Positions 54,609-62,895 of a stretch of 63,236 nt of DNA are shown piece by piece (the first letter of the stretch is position 1; every line of letters begins with the position of its first letter). Source of the stretch: Candidatus Acetothermia bacterium JdFR-48 (lineage in GTDB: Bacteria; Bipolaricaulota; Bipolaricaulia; Bipolaricaulales; Bipolaricaulaceae); assembly GCA_002011425.1 (NCBI GenBank), contig MTNJ01000039.1, positions 1 through 63,236 on the forward strand, in the 5' to 3' direction. The notes under the pieces were generated by a model. The model was not told the DNA's origin, did no database searches, and worked only from the letters and a program-made list of their open reading frames with translations. The position numbers and the translations under genes were made by a program.

Positions 54609-55857
54609 GCCCATTTCCTTTCGCTGTGTCAGCTGTAGACGAGAATATGGGCCCTGGGAGTACGACTATTTCTGCCCCCACTGTGGTCCGGTGAGAGGGA
54701 CCCTGGAGGTCCTCTACGACTACGGGGCCCTCTCCCGGAAGCTCTCGCCCTTGAGTTTCGCCCAGACCCGGCGCTTTTCCCTTTGGCGGTATGAGGAGGT
54801 ATTGCCGGTGGGATTCGAGTACGCCGTTGACCTCCGTGCCGGCTGGACCCCGCTCTACGCGCGGCCGGAACTCGCGGCGGAGCTGGGGCTCGCGGGCCTT
54901 TGGATAAAGGATGACTCCCTTAACCCCACCGGTTCCTACAAGGACCGAGCGACGGCGGTGGTGATCGCCGCGGCGCGGTACCTCTCGCGCTCGGCCCTTA
55001 CCTGCGCCTCCACCGGGAATACCGCGAGCTCAGTGGCAGGTTTCTGCGCCGCGGCCGGGATACCGGCGTACATCTTCGTTCCCGAGCGGACTCCACGGCC
55101 AAAGGTCGCCCAGCTTTTGGCGTTTGGGGCCACTGTGTTCGCGGTGGAGGGCGACTATTCCCATGCGCAGAAGCTGTGCGAGGAGGCGCGGGACCGCTTC
55201 GGCTGGTACGACCGCTCCGACGGTGTTTCCCCGATCAACGCCGAGGGGAAGAAGACCGGGGCTTATGAGATATGGGAACAGCTCGGAGGGAAAGTCCCCG
55301 ACTGCGTCCTCGTCTCGGTGGGGGACGGATCCGTTATCTCGGGGATATGTAAGGGGTTTTTCGAACTGCGGGAACTCGGGCTTGCCGAAACCGTGCCGAA
55401 GGTGTTCGGGGTCCAGGCGCAGGGAGCAGCGGCGGTAGCCTACGCCTTCGCCCGTCACAAGCGGGGCGAGGAGATCCTCCCCGCAGAGGGACCAGCGGAG
55501 ACTTTCGCCGATTCCATCTGTGTTGGGAACCCCAAGGACGTGGTCAAGGCGGTCACGTACGTGGACAGGACGGGCGGCGGGTTCGTCACTGTGAGTGACG
55601 AGGAAATCATCGGGGCGGTGGGGGAGCTCGCGCGGAAGGTGGGGGTGTTCGCCGAGCCCGCAGCGGCCGCCTCCTACGCGGGGCTGTTGGCGCTCCTCCG
55701 GGTGGGAGCGATCCCGGAAGGGGCCAAAGTGACGTTGGTCATCACCGGCTCTGGGCTCAAGGATCCCGAAGGGGCATTGCGGGCAGCGGGAGAGCCCCTA
55801 AGGGTTCCCCCCGAGATCGGTTGGGTGGAGCGTATACTCTCAGAGAACACGTTATGA
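54601..55857 (+). CDS. Threonine synthase-like PLP enzyme with N-terminal zinc ribbon
   Basis: A 418-residue fold-type II PLP enzyme. The N-terminus has two Cys pairs (Cys9, Cys12, Cys25, Cys28: CVSC and CPHC), typical of archaeal-type threonine synthases. The PLP Lys114 is in NPTGSYKDRATAV, the phosphate loop is STGNTASSVAGF, and VLVSVGDGSVISG follows. It may be a true threonine synthase (O-phosphohomoserine to threonine). Its operon position among catabolic genes raises the alternative of a diaminopropionate ammonia-lyase or other eliminase, which occurs in related SsnA/hydroxylase clusters. The sequence favours ThrC. Confidence 0.75.
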   Translation: MGEPISFRCVSCRREYGPWEYDYFCPHCGPVRGTLEVLYDYGALSRKLSPLSFAQTRRFSLWRYEEVLPVGFEYAVDLRAGWTPLYARPELAAELGLAGLWIKDDSLNPTGSYKDRATAVVIAAARYLSRSALTCASTGNTASSVAGFCAAAGIPAYIFVPERTPRPKVAQLLAFGATVFAVEGDYSHAQKLCEEARDRFGWYDRSDGVSPINAEGKKTGAYEIWEQLGGKVPDCVLVSVGDGSVISGICKGFFELRELGLAETVPKVFGVQAQGAAAVAYAFARHKRGEEILPAEGPAETFADSICVGNPKDVVKAVTYVDRTGGGFVTVSDEEIIGAVGELARKVGVFAEPAAAASYAGLLALLRVGAIPEGAKVTLVITGSGLKDPEGALRAAGEPLRVPPEIGWVERILSENTL

Positions 55858-56354
55858 GGCTCAGATTCATTCTGAACGGGAAGCCGATGGAAGTGGATAC
55901 CCACTCGGGAAGGAGGCTTCTCGATCTCTTACGAGAGGACCTCGGTCTCATCGGGGTAAAAGAGGGATGTGGTGAGGGGGAGTGTGGGGCTTGTACCGTG
56001 CTGGTGAACGGAAAGCCACGCCTCTCCTGCCTCACCGCGGCGATCCAGGTGGAGGGGAAGGAAATCCTCACCGTGGAGGGCCTGTGGGAGAACGGGAAGC
56101 TCCACCCCATCCAAAAAGCCTTCGTGGAAACGGCCGGAGTGCAATGTGGATTCTGTACTCCGGGATTCATCATGGCAACCTACGCACTCCTCTCGGAAAA
56201 CCCCGATCCCAGCCCGAGTGAGGTGCGGGAGTGGCTCGCGGGGAACCTGTGTCGTTGCACCGGCTATGCTCAGATCATCGAGGCCGTACTTTTGGCTGCC
56301 AAATACATGCGGGGTGACGCGTTACGCGTAACGCGTGCCGAGAAAACATCATGA
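55854..56354 (+). CDS. 2Fe-2S subunit of a second molybdenum hydroxylase
   Basis: A 166-residue two-cluster ferredoxin subunit, like the one at 41384. The first cluster has Cys in CGEGECGACTVL and a fourth in LSCLTAAI, the second CGFCTPGFI and CRCTGYAQI. ATG 55854 is in an ATGA overlap. The C-terminus (MRGDALRVTRAEKTS) is extended by the 7-bp repeat array. No Mo subunit follows; an FAD subunit lies at 61084, beyond the GNAT fusion. Confidence 0.92.
   Translation: MRLRFILNGKPMEVDTHSGRRLLDLLREDLGLIGVKEGCGEGECGACTVLVNGKPRLSCLTAAIQVEGKEILTVEGLWENGKLHPIQKAFVETAGVQCGFCTPGFIMATYALLSENPDPSPSEVREWLAGNLCRCTGYAQIIEAVLLAAKYMRGDALRVTRAEKTS
56315..56335 (+). repeat. 7-bp tandem repeat array in the 2Fe-2S gene 3' end (3 units)
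   Basis: Units TGACGCG, TTACGCG and TAACGCG on the plus strand, the reverse complement orientation of the other arrays (CGCGTTA, CGCGTAA, CGCGTCA). The core is part of a 20-bp palindrome centred on ACGCGT. Confidence 0.75.
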
Positions 56355-57058
56355 GGCACGATATTCAGCACACGAAAGACCCCGGGAAACTTCATCCCCC
56401 GCTACCCGTCAAGCGTCACCCATCACTCGTCACGGCGGTGGTATTGGCGGCGGGGGCGGGGAAACGGATGGGGGGGCCGAAGCTCCTCCTGCCGTTCCGG
56501 GGAAAGCCTCTCCTCGCCTGGGTCCTCGGGCTGGTGGAATCCCTGCCTTTGGAACGACGCCTCATCGTCCTCGGCGCCCAAGCCGACGAAATCCTCGCGA
56601 AAATCTTCGCTGTTCCTCGCGATTCACTTCCAACCCGTCACCCGTCACGCGTCACGCGTAACGGCCACCTTTGGGAGGTGCTCGTAAATTCGGACTGGAA
56701 TGAGGGCATGGGGAGCTCGCTGCGCCTCGCGGCGGGAGAGGTCTCCGGAGGGATGCTCGTCTTTTTGGGGGACATGCCACTTGTGCCTCGGGAAGCGGTG
56801 TTGGCGGTGCTCTCCCGGACGGGGGAGCGCCCGGTGGCTCCGAGCTATAAAGGGCAGCGTGGGTTCCCGGTGTACCTCCCGGCGTCGCTGCAGTCAGAGC
56901 TGCTCGCACTCCGAGGGGACATCGGCGCGCGGAAGATCATCGACCCGCGTTGTGAACTCATCCCCACGGATGATCCCGGCGTAGTCCTAGATATCGACGA
57001 TGAAGCTGACCTCGGGACTGCGGAGAACGTTTTCAGGCTGAAATCGAAGTCCATTTGA
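56351..57058 (+). CDS. MocA-like molybdenum cofactor nucleotidyltransferase with repeat insertions
   Basis: A 235-residue MobA/MocA-type cytidylyltransferase that would mature the molybdopterin cofactor of the linked hydroxylases. It has the nucleotide loop LAAGAGKRMGGPKLLLPFRG, starting near residue 32, and FLGDMPLVPREAVLAVL (Mg Asp), ENV at the end. The N-terminal extension (KLHPPLPVKRHPSLVT) and an insertion near residues 95-104 (LPTRHPSRVTRNG) are encoded by two 7-bp repeat arrays. The family needs neither, so they are probably tolerated loops. ATGA overlap with the 2Fe-2S gene. Confidence 0.85.
   Translation: MRHDIQHTKDPGKLHPPLPVKRHPSLVTAVVLAAGAGKRMGGPKLLLPFRGKPLLAWVLGLVESLPLERRLIVLGAQADEILAKIFAVPRDSLPTRHPSRVTRNGHLWEVLVNSDWNEGMGSSLRLAAGEVSGGMLVFLGDMPLVPREAVLAVLSRTGERPVAPSYKGQRGFPVYLPASLQSELLALRGDIGARKIIDPRCELIPTDDPGVVLDIDDEADLGTAENVFRLKSKSI
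56405..56432 (+). repeat. 7-bp tandem repeat array in the mocA-like 5' end (4 units)
   Basis: Four heptamers: CCCGTCA, AGCGTCA, CCCATCA and CTCGTCA. They fall in the N-terminal extension before the nucleotide-binding loop. Confidence 0.75.
56634..56661 (+). repeat. 7-bp tandem repeat array inside the mocA-like gene (4 units)
   Basis: Four heptamers: CCCGTCA, CCCGTCA, CGCGTCA and CGCGTAA. The encoded HPSRVTRNG sits in a surface-loop position between helices of the Rossmann-like fold. Confidence 0.75.
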
Positions 57059-57194
57059 AGGTACATATTCGCGGGGATTCCAACTCAACCCATTGGACCT
57101 TGGTCTTCATGAGCTTCCACGATACGTTTTGGAATCCCTCGTTCGCACATAATGGAAGCTGTAGAATCTCCGTGGGTTCATGGGGGGAGGAGTT

Positions 57195-60100
57195 ATGGGA
57201 GAGGTTGTGATTCGGCCATTTCGGGAAGAGGATGCCGCGGGGCTCGCGGAGCTTTTGAACGCCTCCGATAACGCATGGCCCGGAACCTTCACCGGCGGCA
57301 TCGCCTATACCGTGGAACGGGTGTTGGCACATCGCCGAGAAGGTGACTATCTCCTGGATCTCGTGGCCGAGGTCGAGGGCAATATCGTGGGGACCTGCAC
57401 TCTTACCCGTGACTGGGCCGATCCCCATGCGGTCTACGTGGCCTTCCTGAACGTCCATCCCGACTGGCACGGCAGGGGCATAGGGAAGCGTCTCCTTCTC
57501 GCCACATTGGAGGAGGCGGCGCGCTTTGGAGTTCCCTACGTCACCTTGAACACCTGGTCCGGGAACGAACGGGCCATTCCTCTCTACAAGAAGACGGGCT
57601 TCTTCTGGGTACCGAGGACGGACGTGCGGATGGAGAATTACCTCCCGAGAATCCTAAAGCTTCCCTGGGTGGAGGACTTTCTGGGTGCCGCCCACTGGTA
57701 CGAGTGTCTCAAACGCGAAATCACTCTGGAGGAAGATAGGGAAAAATGGCGGGGGCGGGAGATCTTCCGATATGTGTTCGAGCGGGAAGGAGAGCGGCTG
57801 GAGGTGGTGATCGATCGGGCGGCCAAGGCGCCGTGCGCACTTTTTGCCCCTGGTTTATCGGTGGAACTCTGGCCCGAGCCGTCCCAACCCTGGACTGTGC
57901 TCCCGTTCAAATTGCGCTGGCACATCGTCAATTTGGGACGAACCCAGCGTATTTTCGCCCTCTCTGCCCGTGGCGATCCCGGGATAGAGATCTCCGGCGG
58001 GGAACTCTTCGCTCTGAAGCCTGGGGAGGGGCGCGAAGGTGAGTATTGGGGCTCTGCTGCATCCGATCTCCGGGTGGAGCCCCACCGTCCTTTCCCTGCG
58101 GCCAGGCTTGACCTATTAGTTGAAGGGGGAACGGTGGAGTTCTCCTGTGGGATCGGGGGAAGGTTCCCGCTCGAGGTCTCTTGGGGGCCAAGCCCCCTTT
58201 TCGTTCGTCCGAACGCCCCTGTGTCCGCGAAGGTCTACCTCGTTAACCGCCACGAGGGCGCGCTGGAGGGGAAACTTTTTCTGTCCCCCGATGAGGGATT
58301 GAACCTGGAGCCACATTGCTGGGAGTTCCATCTCTCGCCTGGAGAAACGAGGGTTTTGGATGTGAGTCTCAAGGCTCAGCCCGGGGGACACGTCTTGAAC
58401 GGAAATGTGGAGCTCTCATCTGACAAGACATGGGTTATTCCCCCTCTCTCCATCCTCTCCCGCGAGCCGGGTCAGGCCGTCGGCTGCACCTTGCGGGATC
58501 GTGCCTTGATGGCCGGGGACTGGGGGTGGCTCGAAGCCCGAGCCCGGGGTGGGCGGCTAATCTTCTTCCGTTATAGGGAGGCTCACCCCGCCCTACGGCA
58601 GGGAGAGGAAATCGGACCGCCCTTCTTCCCCGTGGAGCTCGGCCAACGTCGCTGGGGGCTGGGGCTCGAACAAGCTGCTGGCGGTGTCCGCCTCATCATG
58701 GAGACCGACTCCGGTCGCTTCCCCGGTGTCAAGCTTAGGAAGGAGGTCTTTTTCTCGTCAGGAAATCAGCTGGAGATTTCTTACTCCCTCTCCTCAAATC
58801 GGGAAAAGCCCCTCTCAGTACAGATGCGGGTAGCCCATTGGGACCTCCCGGACCGTCCTTGGCGAGTTTCTTTCCGGGCTCCCGAAGGACTGGTCTCCAA
58901 TCCTCTGGAAGCTTTTCCCGAGGGCGAGGGAGATTTCCCGGAGGAGCTCGCCGAGGATTGGCTCGCGTTGGAGACCGAGGGCTGGACGATCGGCTTCGTT
59001 CCCGGGGAAGAAGTGAGGTGGGATTGCGATTGGGGGTGGTCGTGGAAGACAGCGTACAAAGAGCTCCGCCCAGGCAAGACCGTGGCCTTGCATCGATACC
59101 TTCTCTACCTCGGTCCCGGGGACTTCCCCACCGTCCGCGCCATCTGGTCCGCAAGGACGGGGAAGCCCCTCGCCGAGGAAAGACCTCAGCCGTTCGTGTG
59201 GGTGGAGCCCCAGGACGCGGTCCTCGTGGGGGAGGACGGAGAGCTATCCTTCCGGGTTAGGACGGGCCGGGGACAGCCCTTCTCCGGCACTCTCTCCCTC
59301 CGCCCCCCGAGCGGGCTCTCCCTGGAACGGACAGAGGTGGAGGTACGAGGGGTTACCCGGGAAAAGCCCGCGGAACTCCATGTCCGTTGGCGGAGGGAGG
59401 GGGAGCTCCGGGCCGGGGTTGGGGAGCTCGTTCTGCAGGGAATGGGGGAGGAACGGCGCTTCCCCTGGTCCGTGATCCTCATTTCCCAAACGAAGCCCGA
59501 GGTGCGAGAAGGGGAGAGGGAAGGCCGGAAGATCGTTTCCGTCTCGGCGGGAAAGACGGAGTTCCAGGTGGCCCCCGCTTTCGCTGCTTCCCTGATCTCT
59601 TGGAAAGAAGAGGGGCAGGAATGGCTGCTTTCGGCGTTCCCCGAACCGCAGTCCTTCGTGTGGCTTTCCCCTTGGTTCGGCGGGATCCATCCGTTCCTCC
59701 ACGAGCTTTCCCTGGACGAGTGGAACTGGCCAGGGAGGCTTTACCGGGAGGAGTTCCGTGGGGAACCGTGGTCCGGCGAGGTAGAGGGGACCCCCCTCGT
59801 CGGGGTCAGGCTTGTCTGTGAGCCCAAAGGGGAAGGACTTCAGGGGCTTTCGGTGGAGATCATTTACGCGACTCCGGCGGAAGGGATCCTCATCTCTCTA
59901 ATGCGGGTGGGGAACTCCGGGTACCCGCGGCGTCTCTCCGGGGGATTTCTCGGGTTCCTCGCCCCGGGAGGCGACTTCCGCGATACGGTCCTGCGTGCCC
60001 CGGGCCTTACCCGGATCCGTTCTCCCTATCACGCGTGGTGCGAAGCCCGGGATTGGGCTTCGGTGGAAGCGTCAAGCGGCGAGGCCATCCTCTGCGCCGT

Positions 60101-60284
60101 TTCCCCACCCAGTGTGGTGGCCATATGGGATGCCGGAGAAGAGGGAAAACACCTTGGGGTAACCCGGGATTTCGAACTTTCTCCCGAGGAAAAGGCGACG
60201 ATAGCGGGCATCTGGGTAGCCTTCCGGCTCCATACATCCCTGGACCCTTGGCTTTCCTTGGCCCGCCTACTCGCGACAAAGTGA
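57195..60284 (+). CDS. Giant GNAT acetyltransferase fused to a long beta-rich region
   Basis: A 1029-residue protein. Residues 1 to about 150 form a GNAT N-acetyltransferase: IRPFREEDAAGLAELL, the acetyl-CoA loop VHPDWHGRGIGKRLLLATL and GNERAIPLYKKTGF. The remaining roughly 850 residues are beta-rich, with many Trp and Gly, several extracellular-type Ig/NEW-like stretches (for example LFVRPNAPVSAKVYLVNRHE and LSPGETRVLDVSL) and a later region resembling mutarotase-like carbohydrate domains. There is no signal peptide or membrane segment, so it is cytoplasmic as predicted. I know of no function for this architecture. ATG 57195 follows ggggggaggag. It lies between the mocA-like gene and the decayed MNT/HEPN pair. 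Confidence 0.75.
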   Translation: MGEVVIRPFREEDAAGLAELLNASDNAWPGTFTGGIAYTVERVLAHRREGDYLLDLVAEVEGNIVGTCTLTRDWADPHAVYVAFLNVHPDWHGRGIGKRLLLATLEEAARFGVPYVTLNTWSGNERAIPLYKKTGFFWVPRTDVRMENYLPRILKLPWVEDFLGAAHWYECLKREITLEEDREKWRGREIFRYVFEREGERLEVVIDRAAKAPCALFAPGLSVELWPEPSQPWTVLPFKLRWHIVNLGRTQRIFALSARGDPGIEISGGELFALKPGEGREGEYWGSAASDLRVEPHRPFPAARLDLLVEGGTVEFSCGIGGRFPLEVSWGPSPLFVRPNAPVSAKVYLVNRHEGALEGKLFLSPDEGLNLEPHCWEFHLSPGETRVLDVSLKAQPGGHVLNGNVELSSDKTWVIPPLSILSREPGQAVGCTLRDRALMAGDWGWLEARARGGRLIFFRYREAHPALRQGEEIGPPFFPVELGQRRWGLGLEQAAGGVRLIMETDSGRFPGVKLRKEVFFSSGNQLEISYSLSSNREKPLSVQMRVAHWDLPDRPWRVSFRAPEGLVSNPLEAFPEGEGDFPEELAEDWLALETEGWTIGFVPGEEVRWDCDWGWSWKTAYKELRPGKTVALHRYLLYLGPGDFPTVRAIWSARTGKPLAEERPQPFVWVEPQDAVLVGEDGELSFRVRTGRGQPFSGTLSLRPPSGLSLERTEVEVRGVTREKPAELHVRWRREGELRAGVGELVLQGMGEERRFPWSVILISQTKPEVREGEREGRKIVSVSAGKTEFQVAPAFAASLISWKEEGQEWLLSAFPEPQSFVWLSPWFGGIHPFLHELSLDEWNWPGRLYREEFRGEPWSGEVEGTPLVGVRLVCEPKGEGLQGLSVEIIYATPAEGILISLMRVGNSGYPRRLSGGFLGFLAPGGDFRDTVLRAPGLTRIRSPYHAWCEARDWASVEASSGEAILCAVSPPSVVAIWDAGEEGKHLGVTRDFELSPEEKATIAGIWVAFRLHTSLDPWLSLARLLATK

Positions 60285-60682
60285 GCGAGCTGATCCCTGA
60301 CCTTTGCCTTTTCGTGGAGAAAACCGAAAATTCATGGCAAGGTGACCAAATGGAATTGGGAGGTCTTGATATACAAATACTCCGTGCCATCACGAACCGG
60401 AAAAGGCGCGTCGCCGTTGAGTTTGCCGGTGCAGAGTTCATCCTATCCGGTCCCGCTGTCCGCAGGGAACTTGGGAAAGATTCCGACATCGATATACTGG
60501 GGATCCTCCCGTAGACACCCTCTCGCGGACCGGGATAAGGGGTAGAATAAGCGTTCGTGGCAAACGTACAGCATAGCACCAGTATAAAGGTTATCGTAAT
60601 TGGCAAGGATGATTGGTATACGGGGCTTCTCACGGTGATGCCGTTTAAATACGAGGTCGAAAGGGAAGGAACCCTTCTGTGA
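60281..60682 (+). pseudogene. MNT-type nucleotidyltransferase remnant
   Basis: The first part, in frame from GTG 60281, contains GPAVRRELGKDSDIDILG, a form of the GSxxRG...SDID nucleotidyltransferase motif in which the GS serine is Pro, and stops at 60514. After stops, another frame resumes with KVIVIGKDDWYTGLLTVM and KYEVEREGTLL, which looks like the C-terminal part of the same family, ending at a TGA that overlaps the HEPN gene start (GTGA). The gene is therefore broken. Intact MNT proteins act as antitoxins of HEPN partners. Confidence 0.65.
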
Positions 60683-60969
60683 AGTTTCGAGAAAACAAGC
60701 GCAGGGCGATTCAGTACTGGTGGCAGATGACGCAAGATGCCTTGAAAGCCGCAGAATCGACGTTCAAAGTTGGATTGTTTCAGGGCGCTGTAAATAGAGC
60801 TTACTACGCAGCATCTTGTGCTGTGACTGCCGTTCTGCTGAAATACAACCAATCTTCTTTTAAGAGATACTCCGGAGTTCTTGCAGCCTCACACCGAGAG
60901 TTGATAAAGTCCGGTATCATGCCCCCGAGAAGTCGGTGCTTTATACCGCTAGCACTTCGAGGACGGTAG
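60679..60969 (+). pseudogene. HEPN-domain protein, probably truncated
   Basis: The N-terminal part of a HEPN protein: YWWQMTQDALKAAESTFKVG, GAVNRAYYAASCAVTAVLL with the RxxYYA-type core, and AASHRELIKSGI. HEPN proteins are RNases paired with MNT antitoxins. The frame ends early with an Arg-rich out-of-family tail; a neighbouring frame appears to continue (RTVARRLLVL) and no C-terminal helix is complete. With the broken MNT gene it is most likely an inactive toxin-antitoxin relic. Confidence 0.6.
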
Positions 60970-61083
60970 CACGGCGATTACTTGTATTGCGGAATTCGGT
61001 GCCGCCACTGTAAGTGAGTGAATCGAAGGGGGCAGGAAGATAATCGTGGAAGCAAAGAAGCTGGCCGGAAATGAGGGAGGGGG

Positions 61084-61932
61084 ATGAAGAAGACGGGACC
61101 AGTCGAGATCGTGAAGCCGAAGGACCTCGGGGAAGCGATCGCCTTCGTACGGAAAGGGGGGATGCCCCTCGCCGGGGGGACGGACGCCTTTGTGCGTATC
61201 CGCAAGGGCTTCTGGGATCCTCCCTTCCTGGTCTACATCGGTGAGCTCCCGGAGCTCCGGGAGGTCGAGATCCGCGAAGGGGGCGCCGAAGTGGGGGCGG
61301 CGGTCACCCACGCCGAGCTCCTCCGCTCGGAAGTACCCCGGCGGCTGCCGATATTCAGGCTGGTGTTGGAAAAGCTCGGGGCGCCGGCCATCCGCGAGAT
61401 GGGGACCATCGGGGGGAACGTGGCCAACGCCTCCCCCGCCGGCGATACGTTGATCCCCCTGTATCTCCTTGAGGCCCGGGTGAACCTGGTGGGCCCCGAC
61501 GGCGAGAGGTCGTTGGCCATCGAGGAGTTCGTCCTCGGGCCGGGAAAGACGGCCCTGCGGGAAGGGGAGCTCATTGTGAGCTTCTGGATCCCATTCCCGG
61601 AGGGGGACCCGGTGCCCTATTTCCACAAGGTGGGCCGGCGCCGGGCCCTGTATATCGCCGTCCTCTCCTTGGGGGCGCTCCTCTGGCTCGAGGGAGACGT
61701 GATCCGGGAAATGCGGCTCGCCTTGGGGGCGGTGGCGCCCACGGTGGTGCGCCCCCGGGAAGTGGAGGCGAAGCTCCGGGGGCGGAGGCTCTCCCACGAG
61801 GACCTGGAGCCCCTGTGCGCCGAGCTATCGGCTGCTACCAGCTCTATCACCGACATCCGCGGGCCCGACTGGTACCGTCGCGAGGCCGCCGGTCGCCTCC
61901 TCCTCGGCCTGCTCCGGTTACGCGAGGCTTAA
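61084..61932 (+). CDS. FAD-binding subunit of the second molybdenum hydroxylase
   Basis: A 282-residue FAD subunit paralogous to the one at 41874. It has VEIVKPKDLGEAIAFVRKGG, the FAD motif LAGGTDAFVRIRKG and IREMGTIGGNVANASPAGD, the canonical TIGGN loop. The C-terminus ends in a normal helical domain. It is separated from its 2Fe-2S partner by the GNAT fusion and the MNT/HEPN relic. No catalytic Mo subunit is visible in the window. Confidence 0.92.
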   Translation: MKKTGPVEIVKPKDLGEAIAFVRKGGMPLAGGTDAFVRIRKGFWDPPFLVYIGELPELREVEIREGGAEVGAAVTHAELLRSEVPRRLPIFRLVLEKLGAPAIREMGTIGGNVANASPAGDTLIPLYLLEARVNLVGPDGERSLAIEEFVLGPGKTALREGELIVSFWIPFPEGDPVPYFHKVGRRRALYIAVLSLGALLWLEGDVIREMRLALGAVAPTVVRPREVEAKLRGRRLSHEDLEPLCAELSAATSSITDIRGPDWYRREAAGRLLLGLLRLREA

Positions 61933-62016
61933 GAGAGCTCCTCCCGTGAGATCCCGGACCTGGGCTCCTAACGGTTCACCGGTCATCTCCCCCGAGACCG
62001 CAACGGGACGGAGCGC

Positions 62017-62895
62017 ATGGTGACCGACCTGGCGATCCTCCTCTCCCTGGCGGCGGCGCTGAGTTGGGGGGTGGCCCAGGTGGTGTCGAAGCTCGGCCTC
62101 GCCCGGATGGAACTTCCCCTCTACGCCGCCATCCGCGCCTCGTTCGCGTTCCTGTTCGCCGTGCCCTATGGGCTCGCGACCGGGGCGTTCCGGTTTGGGG
62201 ATCCCCATCTCATCGGGGTGGCCGCCCTGGCGGGGCTCATCGATCCCTTCCTGGGGACGCTCCTCTACATGTACGCCCTGAAGCACGGTGAGGCCCACGG
62301 TGCGGCGGCCCTGGCCAACACGGCCCCGTTTTGGGGCGTGGTCACAGCGGTGGTGTTCCTGGGGGAACTCGCCCGCTATGTGACCTTCCTCGCCGCCCTC
62401 CTGGTGGTGGCTGGGGCTTATTTCCTGATCGCCCCCGCGAGGAAAGGAAGGCGCCCGGGCTCCATCACCGGGGGCCTGGCCGCCTTGGGGGCGGCGTTAT
62501 TGTGGGGGATCGCCGAGACGGGACCGGCGAAATATTGTCTTTCGCGGGGGATGTCCCCGGCGGAGTTCCAGCTCGTCCTCGTGACGACCGCATCCCTCAC
62601 CTGGTGGACGGCGGCCCTGTGGCGGCGTTCGCCTAAGAGAGGGAAGACAAATCCTGTGGGGATTTGGATCGCGTTCTTCACCGCCGGCGTGGGGTTCTTC
62701 CTGGGCTGGATCCTGTGGCTATCAGGGCTGCGGCTGGCGGAGGCGAGCCTGCTCACCCCGATCCGTGGCGGTGCCATGACCATCTTCGCCTTCGCCACGA
62801 GCGTCTTCCTGCTCGGCGAGCGGCCCACGGGGCGTTCCTTCCTGGGCGCGGCCCTCGCCAGCGCCGGGGTGGTGTTGGCTTCCCTGGGCGCTTAG
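62017..62895 (+). CDS. EamA/DMT-family transporter
   Basis: A 292-residue membrane protein with ten predicted membrane segments and the two-repeat layout of EamA exporters (LSLAAALSWGVAQVVSKLGL; second half GGLAALGAALLWGIAETGPA). It begins 84 nt after the FAD subunit gene. Substrates of the family are amino acids, nucleosides and other metabolites; the neighbours suggest a purine-related product, but that is speculative. Confidence 0.88.
   Translation: MVTDLAILLSLAAALSWGVAQVVSKLGLARMELPLYAAIRASFAFLFAVPYGLATGAFRFGDPHLIGVAALAGLIDPFLGTLLYMYALKHGEAHGAAALANTAPFWGVVTAVVFLGELARYVTFLAALLVVAGAYFLIAPARKGRRPGSITGGLAALGAALLWGIAETGPAKYCLSRGMSPAEFQLVLVTTASLTWWTAALWRRSPKRGKTNPVGIWIAFFTAGVGFFLGWILWLSGLRLAEASLLTPIRGGAMTIFAFATSVFLLGERPTGRSFLGAALASAGVVLASLGA

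Noticed and set aside
56405..56661. Short repeats suggesting a CRISPR array
   Set aside because: The units are 7 bp and contiguous without spacers, and they lie inside a coding sequence; no cas gene is present in the window.
57074..57138. Inverted repeat GGGATTCC / GGAATCCC upstream of the GNAT fusion
   Set aside because: The arms are only 8 bp and 49 nt apart, with no T run and no clear operator geometry; chance is likely.
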